DNA of 64,000 nucleotides from the NCBI GenBank assembly GCA_016713245.1, contig JADJPM010000001.1, positions 992,001 to 1,056,000 on the forward strand, in the 5' to 3' direction. Both the position numbers and the translations under genes were made by a program. The notes beneath the pieces are model-generated. The model saw only the letters and a program-made list of their open reading frames with translations. It did no database searches and was not told the origin of the DNA. This document shows, in pieces, positions 18,587 through 25,204 of the stretch (its first letter is position 1; every line of letters begins with the position of its first letter). This stretch comes from Verrucomicrobiaceae bacterium (lineage in GTDB: Bacteria > Verrucomicrobiota > Verrucomicrobiia > Verrucomicrobiales > Verrucomicrobiaceae).

Positions 18587-18611
18587 AAACTTGCACAACA
18601 AGTGCATCTTT
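18587..18611. promoter_or_regulatory. Candidate NsrR operator upstream of the nsrR-cytochrome operon
   Basis: The dyad AAACTTGCAC-N5-GTGCATCTTT has 8 of 10 paired positions. The half site GTGCATCTTT closely resembles the ATGCATCTT half site of known NsrR operators. It lies 28-52 bases ahead of the chosen ATG. Binding is inferred. Confidence 0.5.
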
Positions 18612-18675
18612 GCCGAACTCACGCCAAACGAGGCGCAGTGGAGGGCAAGATCGGGCGGGAAGCGGGGCTGGGACG

Positions 18676-18728
18676 ATGGAGTGGTGGAGTATTGGAGTAG
18701 TGGTTGGGCTCAACACTCCATCACTCCA
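18676..18728. repeat. Palindromic GGAGTGATGGAG-type repeat
   Basis: Arms made of GGAGTGGTGGAG and CACTCCATCACTCCACC face each other across a short spacer, between nsrR and the lipoprotein gene. Relatives occur at 62955-62975 and 63893-63955. Confidence 0.6.
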
Positions 18729-18739
18729 CCGCACGAAAA

Positions 18740-18766
18740 AAGCCCGGGCATTGCTGCGCCGGGCTT
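18740..18766 (-). terminator. Rho-independent terminator of the Cys-rich lipoprotein gene
   Basis: Eight-base arms AAGCCCGG/CCGGGCTT (18740-18747, 18759-18766). On the minus strand the stem is followed by a T run, 24 bases beyond the lipoprotein stop. Confidence 0.8.
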
Positions 18767-18790
18767 CGTGAGAAAAATCGAGCGTGAGGC

Positions 18791-18949
18791 TCAATGTTTG
18801 CAGGTCTTGCAGTCGGTGGTCTTCTTGCTGTCGCAGCAGGCGGAGGTGCCGGATTTGCAGCATTCTTTCTTCGGAGCGAAGGGGCAGGATTTGCAGCTCG
18901 AGAGGCTGAAGACGGCGGCGATGAGGGCGAAGGTGGCGAGTGATTTCAT
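18791..18949 (-). CDS. Small cysteine-rich lipoprotein
   Basis: A 52-residue protein: MKSLATFALIAAVFSLSSC is a type II (lipoprotein) signal with the lipidated Cys at position 19. The mature 34 residues contain eight Cys counting the lipid Cys, as CxxC and CC pairs (C19, C22, C30, C31, C38, C39, C47, C50), mixed with many Lys. This suggests metal or cluster binding, or a disulphide knot, at the membrane surface. I do not recognise a named family. A longer in-frame start at 19045 lacks signal character and is rejected. A strong terminator follows the gene. Confidence 0.7.
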   Translation of the reverse strand: MKSLATFALIAAVFSLSSCKSCPFAPKKECCKSGTSACCDSKKTTDCKTCKH

Positions 18950-19055
18950 GCGTGTGGTGGTGGTGTTGGATGAGATGAAGCGGCCGGACGTGGCCGGGTA
19001 TCGCTGATGGATACGATCATGCCAAGCAGGCTTTATTCCTGGCAAGCACGAAATC

Positions 19056-19643
19056 TCAGGAATGGGCCGGTTTTACCTTCTCAGCGAGCTCGCGGGTGCG
19101 TTTTGCCAGCTCCATGCGGTGGCCGATCTCCCAAATGCCCCAACTGGCCACATAACCCACCACGGCGCAGATGGCACCGAGCACGAGGCCGCCGATGAGC
19201 ATCACGGGCGCATGCTCTTTCAGCACCATCCAGGCCTCGATGGCGGAATCCGGCAGGTGATCCGGGAAGGGCGTGGTGGGCACGGCGGTGTAGAAGCTGA
19301 GGAACCACTTGCCGATGGCATACTCGGCGGAGGCCAGCAGCGGCACGGTCACGGGATTGCTCACCCAGCACATCGCCAAGGCGATGGGGATATTGACCCG
19401 AAAGAGAGCGCACACGATGGTGGCGGTGGGCATTTGGATGGGCAGCAACTGAAGCGTGATAAAGGAGCCGACGGCCATGCCTCCGGCAAAGGTGTGCTGC
19501 GTGGGTTTCCACACACGCTTGTCGAGGAAGTGGCGGGCGAACCAGCGCATCAGCGGCCGCTGACGCAGCTTGCGCGGGTGTTTCAGGAAACGATAGGTTT
19601 GGAAAACCGATCGGCGAAACCAGGCTTGTAGTTTAATCAGCAT
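19056..19643 (-). CDS. DUF2062 membrane protein
   Basis: This 195-residue protein matches the DUF2062 family: a basic amphipathic N-terminus (LIKLQAWFRRSVFQTYRFLKHP), then AGGMAVGSFITLQLLPIQMP, the PIALAMCWVSNPVTVPLL core, and a C-terminal helix IGGLVLGAICAVVGYVASW. Three to four membrane segments are likely. The function of the family is unknown; members often sit near cell-envelope or lipid genes. Here the gene starts two bases after the uppP stop, so it is probably co-transcribed with undecaprenyl-pyrophosphate phosphatase and may relate to envelope biogenesis. Confidence 0.85.
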   Translation of the reverse strand: MLIKLQAWFRRSVFQTYRFLKHPRKLRQRPLMRWFARHFLDKRVWKPTQHTFAGGMAVGSFITLQLLPIQMPTATIVCALFRVNIPIALAMCWVSNPVTVPLLASAEYAIGKWFLSFYTAVPTTPFPDHLPDSAIEAWMVLKEHAPVMLIGGLVLGAICAVVGYVASWGIWEIGHRMELAKRTRELAEKVKPAHS

Positions 19644-19644
19644 C

Positions 19645-20445
19645 TCAATGTTTTCCAAGGAAGGTCCAGGCCAGCAAGCCGCCACCGAGAGCGATGCGAT
19701 ACCAGGCGAATCCGTTGAAGGTGTGGGATTGTACGAAGCGAATGAGCCATTTCACCACGACGAAGGCGGAAATCGCCGAAACAAGCGTGCCGAGCGCCAC
19801 CATGTTCCAGTCTTCGCCTGCTGCCTCGCCATCTTTGAAGGCGGAAAGGATCTTGTAACCGCCCGCCGCGAGTAGCGTGGGAATGCCGAGCAAGAAAGAA
19901 AACTCCGTGGCCGCCGGCCTCGCGATGCCCAGCGCCATCGCCATGAGAATGCTCGCTCCCGAGCGTGAGGTGCCGGGAAACACCGCCGCGAGCAATTGAG
20001 CGGCGGCAACGGCGATCACGACCGTCCAGGTGATCTCCGTCACGCCTGAGCGGCCTTTTTGCATGGCCTCCAGTGCGAGGATGACGATGCCGCCGATCAG
20101 TGTGGCCCAGGCGACGGGTGGAATGGTCTCCGGCAGCTCAATGTCGAGCTTTTTGATCACGAGGCCACCGGCCGCCGTGATGAAAAAGGCCACCGCGAGC
20201 TTCGCGAGGTAGTCCTTCGTGGCCGGATCACTCAGGGAGGTGGCGAGTTGCTTCACACGCTGCGTGAAAACGGCCAGTACGGCCAGCACGGCCCCGCTTT
20301 GGATCACCACATTGAAGAGATCGCTCTTCGCCGGCAGCCAGCCGAGGTTCTGCGGAATCAGCAGATGACCGGTGGAGGAGATGGGCAGGAATTCGGTGAC
20401 ACCTTCAATGATGCCGAGGAGGATGATCGCGAGCCAGTCGGGCAT
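19645..20445 (-). CDS. uppP: Undecaprenyl-diphosphatase (UppP/BacA)
   Basis: This 266-residue membrane phosphatase recycles undecaprenyl pyrophosphate, the lipid carrier for peptidoglycan, and is linked to bacitracin resistance. Both signature motifs are intact: IEGVTEFLPISSTGHL near the N-terminus and FPGTSRSGASI near residue 170. About eight hydrophobic helices can be followed. I start at MPDWLAIILLG (20445) because the 22 extra residues of the longer frame are not membrane-like. It overlaps nothing but is tightly followed by DUF2062. Confidence 0.96.
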   Translation of the reverse strand: MPDWLAIILLGIIEGVTEFLPISSTGHLLIPQNLGWLPAKSDLFNVVIQSGAVLAVLAVFTQRVKQLATSLSDPATKDYLAKLAVAFFITAAGGLVIKKLDIELPETIPPVAWATLIGGIVILALEAMQKGRSGVTEITWTVVIAVAAAQLLAAVFPGTSRSGASILMAMALGIARPAATEFSFLLGIPTLLAAGGYKILSAFKDGEAAGEDWNMVALGTLVSAISAFVVVKWLIRFVQSHTFNGFAWYRIALGGGLLAWTFLGKH

Positions 20446-20618
20446 GGGCGGGTGAGGTGGAGAAAGCAGGGTGCGAGGCAGGAAAGGGCGACTTTCCGCT
20501 TCGCTAGCCATCTTGCAAGCGATGGGACACCCTGTTTCGCGGCAGTTTTGTCACTCCCTGCTTGGGGAGGAGCCAACAAGAGGTAGCAAACTCGGAGTCA
20601 GCAGGCTATAAATGCGCC

Positions 20619-20885
20619 ATGACCCTGACGTTGACGATTCCAGACATCATCGCTAGCAGCCTGCGGTTGCTGGACACGGGCCGCGAGCGTCGCGTGCTCG
20701 AAGCGCTGGCTTTGGAGGGTTACCGCAGCGGTGATCTGTCCCGCGGTCAGGTCGGTGACATGCTCGGCATGGACTACTGGCAGACCGAAGGCTTTTTGAA
20801 GCTTCACGGAGCGGATTATGGCCTAGACGAGGATGACCTCGCCGAGGATCGCCAGAAACTGGATCAGTTGCTGGCCGCGTCATGA
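20619..20885 (+). CDS. UPF0175-like antitoxin
   Basis: An 88-residue protein with a short beta-strand start (MTLTLTIPDIIASSL), then helices: RVLEALALEGYRSGDLSRGQVGDMLGM and a C-terminal acidic stretch ending KLDQLLAA. This is the layout of UPF0175-type antitoxins, which carry a small helix-turn-helix and pair with DUF3368 PIN-domain proteins. The stop overlaps the next start (ATGA), as in most toxin-antitoxin pairs. It probably represses its own promoter and neutralises the toxin. Confidence 0.85.
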   Translation: MTLTLTIPDIIASSLRLLDTGRERRVLEALALEGYRSGDLSRGQVGDMLGMDYWQTEGFLKLHGADYGLDEDDLAEDRQKLDQLLAAS

Positions 20886-21382
20886 GTCTCGTCGTCACAG
20901 ACACCTCGCCGATCAACTACCTCGTTCAAATCGGCCAGGTGGAGCTGTTAGAGAAGCTGTTTGGCACGGTAATCGTCCCACAAACAGTCGTAATGGAACT
21001 GCAGCGCCCGCAGGCACCGGCGAAAGTGCGCCAGTGGGCTGCCAATCCGCCAGCTTGGGTCGATGTCCGCCGCTTTGAAGGCCCCAAGCCTGATTTCAGC
21101 CTCGATGACGGCGAAACGGAGGCGATCGCCCTAGCCATGCATCTTCAGATCAAGACCGTCTTGATGGATGAACGCAAAGGACGGCGTGTCGCATCCGAAC
21201 AAGGCCTCACGACGATCGGTACTCTCACTTTGCTGGAGCTGGGTGACGCACGTGGACTGCTCGATTACGAGCCAGTTCTCGAAAACCTCCGCGCCACCAA
21301 TTTTCACGCAGGCGAGAAGCTCCTCACCGCGTCTCTGGAGCGAGTGAAGGCCGAACGAGCGAGAAAAGCCTCGCAGAATTGA
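20882..21382 (+). CDS. DUF3368 PIN-like toxin
   Basis: A 166-residue predicted ribonuclease of the DUF3368 family. Acidic residues expected at the PIN active site are visible: TDTSPINYL at the start, then LDDGETEAIALA and VLMDERKGRRVA, followed by TIGTLTLLELGDARGLL. It overlaps the upstream UPF0175 antitoxin by four bases. RNA cleavage is known for the superfamily; the target is unknown. All key acidic residues are present, so the toxin is probably functional. Confidence 0.88.
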   Translation: MSLVVTDTSPINYLVQIGQVELLEKLFGTVIVPQTVVMELQRPQAPAKVRQWAANPPAWVDVRRFEGPKPDFSLDDGETEAIALAMHLQIKTVLMDERKGRRVASEQGLTTIGTLTLLELGDARGLLDYEPVLENLRATNFHAGEKLLTASLERVKAERARKASQN

Positions 21383-21389
21383 CCTTGGA

Positions 21390-22175
21390 TCACTTCTTCG
21401 CGAAGAAATTGGCTAGGTTTTGAAGCTGGTTGCCGCTGGCGGGCTTCATGGCGGCCTGGATGACCTGCTCTTGCAGGGCGCAGAGCTCGCGGATGCCTTT
21501 GCGGCTGACTTCGAGCATGGAATCGAGCTGTGGCTGCGTGAAGGTGGATTCTTCACCGCTGCCTTGGATCTCCACGAAGTCGCCGTCCTCGGTGAGCACG
21601 ACGTTGCAGTCCACGTCCGCGGCCGCGTCCTCGACGTAGCAGAGGTCGAGCAGTGTTTCGCCCTTTACGATGCCAGCGCTGACCGCAGCGACCTTCTTTT
21701 TGAGCGGCTGGCGGGTGATCTTGCCCTTTTCGAGCAGTCGATTGCACGCGATGGCCGCAGCGACGCAGGCGCCGGTGATCGAAGCCGTGCGCGTGCCGCC
21801 ATCGGCCTGCAACACATCGCAATCGATGTTCAGCGTGCGTGAACCGAGCTTTTCGAGATCAATCACCGCACGCAGGCTGCGGCCAATGAGGCGCTGAATC
21901 TCCGTGGAGCGGCCATCGGGCTTGCCACGGCTGCTTTCACGCTCTTTGCGGTCCAGCGTGGAATACGGCAGCATCGAGTACTCCGCCGTGAGCCAGCCAC
22001 CTTTGACGTTTTGCACCTTCATCCAGCGCGGCACGTCTTCTTGGATCGTGGCGGCGCAAATCACGCGTGTGTTGCCAAAACTGATGAGCACCGAACCAGC
22101 GGCGTGCGGAGCGACATCGACGATGAAGTCGATTGGGCGGAGTTGGTCGTGATTGCGACCGTCAGAGCGAGGCAT
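21390..22175 (-). CDS. rph: Ribonuclease PH
   Basis: This 261-residue phosphate-dependent exoribonuclease trims the 3' ends of tRNA precursors. MPRSDGRNHDQLRPI, SVLISFGNTRVICAATIQEDVPRW, then the RKERESSRGKPDGRSTEIQR segment with its conserved basic residues, and DVLQADGGTRTASITGA are hallmark motifs. The C-terminal tail is slightly longer than in E. coli. It converges on the DUF3368 toxin gene with only seven bases between, and a palindromic repeat separates it from the agmatine genes upstream. Confidence 0.97.
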   Translation of the reverse strand: MPRSDGRNHDQLRPIDFIVDVAPHAAGSVLISFGNTRVICAATIQEDVPRWMKVQNVKGGWLTAEYSMLPYSTLDRKERESSRGKPDGRSTEIQRLIGRSLRAVIDLEKLGSRTLNIDCDVLQADGGTRTASITGACVAAAIACNRLLEKGKITRQPLKKKVAAVSAGIVKGETLLDLCYVEDAAADVDCNVVLTEDGDFVEIQGSGEESTFTQPQLDSMLEVSRKGIRELCALQEQVIQAAMKPASGNQLQNLANFFAKK

Positions 22176-22180
22176 GGTGG

Positions 22181-22264
22181 GATTCCTGATTTTAGATTCA
22201 AGATTCCTGATTCACTTCCCGCCTCGCTGACGAATCAGGAATCAGGAATCCAGAATCAGGAATT
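22181..22264. repeat. Intergenic palindrome of ATTCCTGATT words
   Basis: Left arm 22181-22213 and right arm 22232-22264 pair at 28 of 33 positions. It fills the whole gap between rph and aguA and extends over the first bases of the aguA stop codon. Read as RNA it would form a strong hairpin. A single-arm copy lies in uvrA at 3491-3527. Confidence 0.8.
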
Positions 22265-23315
22265 ATTTCGGCTGATGCATCGCGATGCAATGGAACGCGC
22301 CGCCTTCGGTGACGAGGTCCTTGGCCATCATGGAGATGATTTCGCGGCCGGGGAAGCATTCGGCGATCTTGTCCTCCGCGGCGGCGTCCTTCTTCTTGTT
22401 GCCGAAGAGGGGGACGATGACGGCGTTGTTGAGGATGAGGAAGTTCGCGTAGCTGGCGGGCAGGCGGCTGAGGCGCCAGTCCTTCATTTCGATGGCCTGA
22501 GGCATTTCGATCTCGATGATCTCAAGTTTGCCGCCATCGGGAGCCTTCACGTCGTCGAGACGTTCGCGGATTTCCTTCAAAACTTTGTGGTTCGGGTCGG
22601 TGTCGCGTGGCTCGACCATGCAGATGACGGCGTCTTCACGCACGAAGCGGACGATGTCGTCGATGTGGCCGTCGGTGTCGTCACCTTCGATGCCTTTTTT
22701 GAACCAGACGATGTCTTTGACGCCGAGCATGGCCTTCAGCTCTTTTTCGACGTCGGCTTTGTTGCCGGGCTTGCCGCCGTGACGGTTCGGATTGAGCAAA
22801 ACGGCCTCGGTGGTGAGGAGCGTGCCCTTGCCGTTCGTTTCGATGGCACCGCCTTCGAGGATCATCGAGGAGGTGAAGCGCTCCATGTTCAGCACCTTGG
22901 CGGCCTTTTCAGGGATGCCGTTGTCGAGGTCCCACGGCGGGAACTTGCCGCCCCAGGCGTTGAATTCCCAGTCGGTGATGGCGACTTTGCCGGTTTCGTT
23001 ATGCTTGATGAAGATCGGGCCGTGGTCGCGGCACCACACGTCGTTCGTGTTGTGCTCGTAAAGGTCCACCTGGGAGAGATCGCCCTCATTATCGGCGATG
23101 GAGAGGCGGATGTTCATGTGGGCGAGCATCGGGGCATTGATGCGCACGCGCTCGTAGCGGCTGATGACGCTGGCGATTTCGCCGAACTTGTCCTGGAGCT
23201 TGTGGAAGGTCTTGGGGCAGCTTTCCTTGTTGGAAGGCCACGAAAGCCAGATCGCCTCCTGCGGCTCGAATTCGGCGGGGAGACGGTAGTTCTGCGGGTA
23301 ATTAGCTTTGCTCAT
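22263..23315 (-). CDS. aguA: Agmatine deiminase
   Basis: This 350-residue member of the peptidyl-arginine-deiminase-like superfamily hydrolyses agmatine to N-carbamoylputrescine and ammonia. Motifs: EAIWLSWPSN near the N-terminus, VWCRDHGPIFI, DTDGHIDDIVRF with catalytic His and Asp, and EGGAFHCIAMHQP with the catalytic Cys near the C-terminus. Its first 14 bases overlap the end of aguB, so the genes are translationally coupled. Together they convert agmatine to putrescine. No arginine decarboxylase gene is in the window. Confidence 0.95.
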   Translation of the reverse strand: MSKANYPQNYRLPAEFEPQEAIWLSWPSNKESCPKTFHKLQDKFGEIASVISRYERVRINAPMLAHMNIRLSIADNEGDLSQVDLYEHNTNDVWCRDHGPIFIKHNETGKVAITDWEFNAWGGKFPPWDLDNGIPEKAAKVLNMERFTSSMILEGGAIETNGKGTLLTTEAVLLNPNRHGGKPGNKADVEKELKAMLGVKDIVWFKKGIEGDDTDGHIDDIVRFVREDAVICMVEPRDTDPNHKVLKEIRERLDDVKAPDGGKLEIIEIEMPQAIEMKDWRLSRLPASYANFLILNNAVIVPLFGNKKKDAAAEDKIAECFPGREIISMMAKDLVTEGGAFHCIAMHQPK

Positions 23316-24174
23316 CCAGATAGCGTTTGGTCAGGGGTGCGTAGGTGTCAATGCGGCGATCACGGAAAAACGGCCAGATGCGACGAAAATCCTCCACGGC
23401 CTGCAGATCACACTCCACGATGAGAATCTCCTCATCCGTGACCGAGGCTTTGGCAACGATTTCTCCATACGGATTCGTCACAAAGCTTTGGCCCCAGAAT
23501 TCGCTCTGCTGCTCGGTGCCCACGCGGTTCACCGCGGCCAAAAAGCAGCCGTTTGCCACCGCATGACCGCGCTGGACGGTCTCCCACGCGCAGTGCTGCG
23601 CCTTGCCGAGAGCGGCTTTTTCGCTCGGCAGCCAGCCGATGGCCGTCGGGTAGAACAAAATCTCCGCGCCCATGAGCGCGGTCATTCTCGCGGCCTCGGG
23701 ATACCACTGGTCCCAGCAGATCAGCACGCCGATGCGGCCAAATTTCGTGTCCCACACGCGGTAGCCGAGGTCACCGGGCGTGAAGTAGAATTTCTCCTCG
23801 AAGCCCGGATCCTGCGGGATGTGCATCTTGCGGTATTTGCCCAGCACAGTGCCATCGGCATCGATCACGGCCGCGGTGTTGTGATAGAGGCCCGGGCCGC
23901 GTTTTTCGAAGAGCGGCACGATGATCACCACGCCGAGTTCCTTCGCCAGTGGAGCCAAAGCGGCCGTGGTGGGGCCGGGAACGGCCTCCGCGAGGTTAAA
24001 CAGCTCCGTGTCCTGCGTGATGCAGAAGTAGGGCGTGTTGAAAAGTTCCTGCAGGCACACGATTTGAGCGCCGCGAGCCGCCGCGTCACGGATCAGCGCC
24101 ACATGCTGGCGCAGGCTTTCGTCTTTGGAGGAAAAGGCCCGGCTCTGCACCAGGCCGAGGGTGACTTTCGACAT
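23302..24174 (-). CDS. aguB: N-carbamoylputrescine amidase
   Basis: The 290-residue nitrilase-superfamily enzyme converts N-carbamoylputrescine to putrescine, CO2 and ammonia. The Glu-Lys-Cys catalytic triad can be seen in CLQELFNTPYF, YRKMHIPQDPGFEEKFYF and LICWDQWYPEAAR. The segment after the Lys is characteristic of the carbamoylputrescine amidases within the superfamily. It is the first gene of the aguB-aguA operon and overlaps aguA. No signal peptide is present, so it is cytosolic. Confidence 0.95.
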   Translation of the reverse strand: MSKVTLGLVQSRAFSSKDESLRQHVALIRDAAARGAQIVCLQELFNTPYFCITQDTELFNLAEAVPGPTTAALAPLAKELGVVIIVPLFEKRGPGLYHNTAAVIDADGTVLGKYRKMHIPQDPGFEEKFYFTPGDLGYRVWDTKFGRIGVLICWDQWYPEAARMTALMGAEILFYPTAIGWLPSEKAALGKAQHCAWETVQRGHAVANGCFLAAVNRVGTEQQSEFWGQSFVTNPYGEIVAKASVTDEEILIVECDLQAVEDFRRIWPFFRDRRIDTYAPLTKRYLDEQS

Positions 24175-24262
24175 AGGCGGCGAGCTATGACGCTGCGAGG
24201 CGGCTGTTCAAGTCACATGTCTGGTTTCGCGTTCCATCCGATCAGCTCAAAATTTTGGGCTT

Positions 24263-24655
24263 TCACCACATCTCGCAGCTCAGGCCGTCGATGCGTTTGT
24301 AATGCTCATCGGTTGTCGCCACGGTCATTTTCCACTGCATGGCGCAGGCTGCTATCCACATGTCGTTATGCGGGATGGGCTGTCCTTTGGCGGCTAATAC
24401 TGCGCTGATTTGACCGAAGCTCGCCGCCGTGTCCTCATCGACCGTGAGCAGGTTCACCGCAGGCAGAAACTCCGCGATTTGAGCCAGATGCTTGGCCGGC
24501 CTAGCGGAGCGATAGGCACCGTCGTAAAGCTCGCCGAGGGCGATGCTGGGCAGATAGAGCTCGGTGTAGGAGGCAAGCCGCAAGCTGATCTCTCCGCCGT
24601 ATCGGAAGTGACGGATCACCACGCTGCTATCGAGGAGCCGAATGGTTTCACTCAT
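24263..24655 (-). CDS. PIN-domain toxin (VapC-like)
   Basis: A 130-residue predicted ribonuclease. The start MSETIRLLDSSVVIRHF is chosen because it gives the PIN beginning; the longer frame adds 40 unrelated residues. Conserved acidic residues are Asp in LLDSSVV, Glu in ALGELYDGA, Asp in IPHNDMWIAACA and Asp in TTDEHYKRI. It overlaps the upstream antitoxin by eight bases. The family cleaves tRNA or rRNA; the target here is unknown. Confidence 0.9.
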   Translation of the reverse strand: MSETIRLLDSSVVIRHFRYGGEISLRLASYTELYLPSIALGELYDGAYRSARPAKHLAQIAEFLPAVNLLTVDEDTAASFGQISAVLAAKGQPIPHNDMWIAACAMQWKMTVATTDEHYKRIDGLSCEMW

Positions 24656-24872
24656 GGGCGTCGATTCGATCCGCCGTTTCGCGCACAGCACTCTCGAAGT
24701 CTTCCCCTTCCTTTCCAGCCATGCATCCGGCAGTGGCGAGGATGGCAGCCCTCCGGCGGCTGGCATTCTCATCACTGGAACTCAGCATGTGGATATAATG
24801 AGACACCTTCATCAGCTTGGGCGCGGCCAGGCCGTGTAGATCGCTGACAATGGATTCGAGGGTGGCGGTCAT
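24648..24872 (-). CDS. VapB-like antitoxin
   Basis: A 74-residue protein overlapping the PIN toxin gene by eight bases. The N-terminal helix TATLESIVSDLHGLAAPKLMKVSHYIHML and the acidic C-terminal helix FESAVRETADRIDAHE resemble a small class of VapB-type antitoxins without an obvious ribbon-helix-helix start. Position is the main support; the sequence alone would be ambiguous. Confidence 0.7.
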   Translation of the reverse strand: MTATLESIVSDLHGLAAPKLMKVSHYIHMLSSSDENASRRRAAILATAGCMAGKEGEDFESAVRETADRIDAHE

Positions 24873-24903
24873 GGGCCGAGTTTAAGGACAGTTACCTGCT
24901 TTT

Positions 24904-25095
24904 TCAACCGCGATGCAGGCCAGGGCTTTCCTCGAAAAGCTCCCGCTGGCACGCCCGCACGAGCTGGGCGGCCTCCATCAGGTTAGCATGCGCTTCCTCA
25001 ACCGTCTCACCTTCCGAGATGGCGGCGGGAATCTTCTCGGCCCAGCAGGTGTAGCCACCTTCGGGAGCGGGTTCGAATACAGCAGTCAGTTCCAT
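24904..25095 (-). CDS. HicB-like antitoxin fold protein (no HicA partner)
   Basis: A 63-residue protein with the HicB N-terminal pattern: MELTAVFEPAPEGGYTCWAEKIP, ISEGETVEEAHANLMEAAQL. The ATG at 25095 is preferred to a longer start at 25128. HicB normally pairs with a HicA toxin; no HicA frame lies on either side. It sits 31 bases upstream of the VapB-like gene in the same direction, so it may be an orphan antitoxin or an accessory regulator of the PIN pair. It is divergent from alaS. Confidence 0.75.
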   Translation of the reverse strand: MELTAVFEPAPEGGYTCWAEKIPAAISEGETVEEAHANLMEAAQLVRACQRELFEESPGLHRG

Positions 25096-25204
25096 AGGGG
25101 ATGATGCACCGGCCCTCGAGACGGGCAAGCCCCCCCTTCACCCCCACCGCCCTTGCCTCCTTGACCCCTCAACCGCCCCCGCTACCATCCGCGCCCTCTT
25201 TCCC

